Source of the DNA: Phycisphaeraceae bacterium
Lineage (GTDB): Bacteria; Planctomycetota; Phycisphaerae; Phycisphaerales; Phycisphaeraceae
Length of the DNA: 12,955 nucleotides
NCBI GenBank assembly: GCA_029260675.1
Contig: JAJDCV010000071.1
Location: 1 to 12,955 of the forward strand
Reading direction: 5' to 3'
The notes under the pieces were generated by a model, which saw nothing but the letters and a program-made list of their open reading frames with translations, did not search any database and was not told the DNA's origin. Positions 12,535 through 12,955 of the stretch are shown here, piece after piece. Both the position numbers and the translations under genes were made by a program. The stretch's first letter is position 1; the number at the start of each line of letters is the position of its first letter.

Positions 12535-12556
12535 GCCCGGGCGGCAAAGCCCAGGC
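12535..12556 (+). repeat. Imperfect hairpin between rplV and rpsC
   Basis: GCCCGGGC and GCCCAGGC pair at seven of eight positions (one C-A mismatch) around the loop GGCAAA. No T-tract follows. It lies 21 nt upstream of the rpsC ATG, in a position like that of the rplB hairpin. Confidence 0.35.
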
Positions 12557-12577
12557 GACAGAAACACAGGGTTCAAT

Positions 12578-12955
12578 ATGGGACAGAAAGTTCATCCAGT
12601 CGGCTTCCGCGTCGGCATCACCGAGGCCCACAAGAGCCGTTGGTACGCGCCCAAGGCGCTCTACGCCGAGCTGCTTGTCGAGGACCAGAAGATCCGCAAG
12701 TTTTGCGACTACCGGTTCAACCGTAAGGCGCCTTACGCCGCGGTGAGCGACATCCACATCGAGCGGACCCGTGAAGAGCTGAAGATCATCGTCAAGACCG
12801 CGCGGCCCGGGCTGGTGATCGGGCCCAAGGGTTCCGAGATCGATGCGTTGACCGCGGAGCTTCAGCGGCTGACCGGGCGTAACGTCTCGATCAACTGCAT
12901 CGAGGTCCCCAACGCCGACCTGGACGCCAAGCTGGTGGGTGAGTCGATCGCGGAG
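12578..12955 (+). CDS. rpsC: 30S ribosomal protein S3, 5' part (runs off the window)
   Basis: 30S head protein at the mRNA entry channel, with ribosomal helicase activity together with S4. Only the first 126 residues are present; the frame is open at the window end, so this is truncation by the window, not a broken gene. It starts MGQKVHPVGFRVGITEAHKS (1-20) and contains the type II KH domain with GLVIGPKG (78-85), the nucleic-acid-binding GxxIGxxG loop, followed by SEIDALTAELQRLTG. AGGG at 12568-12571, 6 nt before the ATG, supports the start. In the standard S10 order rplP, rpmC and rpsQ would follow outside the window. Confidence 0.97.
   Translation, partial: MGQKVHPVGFRVGITEAHKSRWYAPKALYAELLVEDQKIRKFCDYRFNRKAPYAAVSDIHIERTREELKIIVKTARPGLVIGPKGSEIDALTAELQRLTGRNVSINCIEVPNADLDAKLVGESIAE

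Noticed and set aside
12167..12757. 196-codon minus-strand frame over rplV and rpsC
   Set aside because: It crosses two certain ribosomal genes and their gap, with no motif or start signal of its own.

Overview
The window is high-GC bacterial chromosome. I infer a member of the Planctomycetota, possibly class Phycisphaerae. The grounds are a membrane-anchored Ser/Thr kinase with a DMG instead of DFG motif, a secreted sulfatase of the kind these bacteria carry in large numbers, and the divergence of the ribosomal proteins. This is inference from gene content; no 16S or marker search was possible. I see no mobile element, CRISPR array, tRNA or rRNA.

Layout. (1) 94-1359, minus: Ser/Thr protein kinase with two N-terminal MshEN-like repeats and a C-terminal membrane anchor. 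(2) 1603-2628, plus, divergent from the kinase: long-chain polyprenyl diphosphate synthase. (3) 2876-5940, plus: a two-gene unit of a PAS-GAF-receiver protein with a degenerate histidine-kinase dimerisation helix, then 8 nt later an RsmB-type rRNA cytosine-5 methyltransferase. (4) 6051-7484, minus, convergent with (3): secreted type I sulfatase. (5) 7485-7918: a 434-nt divergent spacer with a good promoter, a possible leaderless mini-ORF and a palindrome. (6) 7919-8320, plus: bifunctional-nuclease (BFN/DUF151) protein. (7) 8573 to the end, plus: the S10 ribosomal protein operon, rpsJ-rplC-rplD-rplW-rplB-rpsS-rplV-rpsC, with rpsC cut by the window end.

The first 8 kb holds unlinked single genes (signalling, isoprenoid synthesis, rRNA modification, sulfate-ester breakdown). 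The S10 operon has the classical gene order and its own promoter (TTGACA-16-TACACT at 8471-8498), with no tuf or fusA just upstream.

The least ordinary signal lies in the spacers of the S10 operon. They are long and structured: a terminator-like hairpin between rpsJ and rplC, a 182-nt folded spacer before rplD (L4), an 8-bp hairpin before rplB, and two inverted arrays of a 7-nt repeat (TAGCNNN / NNNGCTA) between rpsS and rplV. Degenerate copies of this repeat sit before rplD and rpsS, and the repeat appears to supply the Shine-Dalgarno sequences of rpsS and rplV. I found no clearly new multi-gene system.
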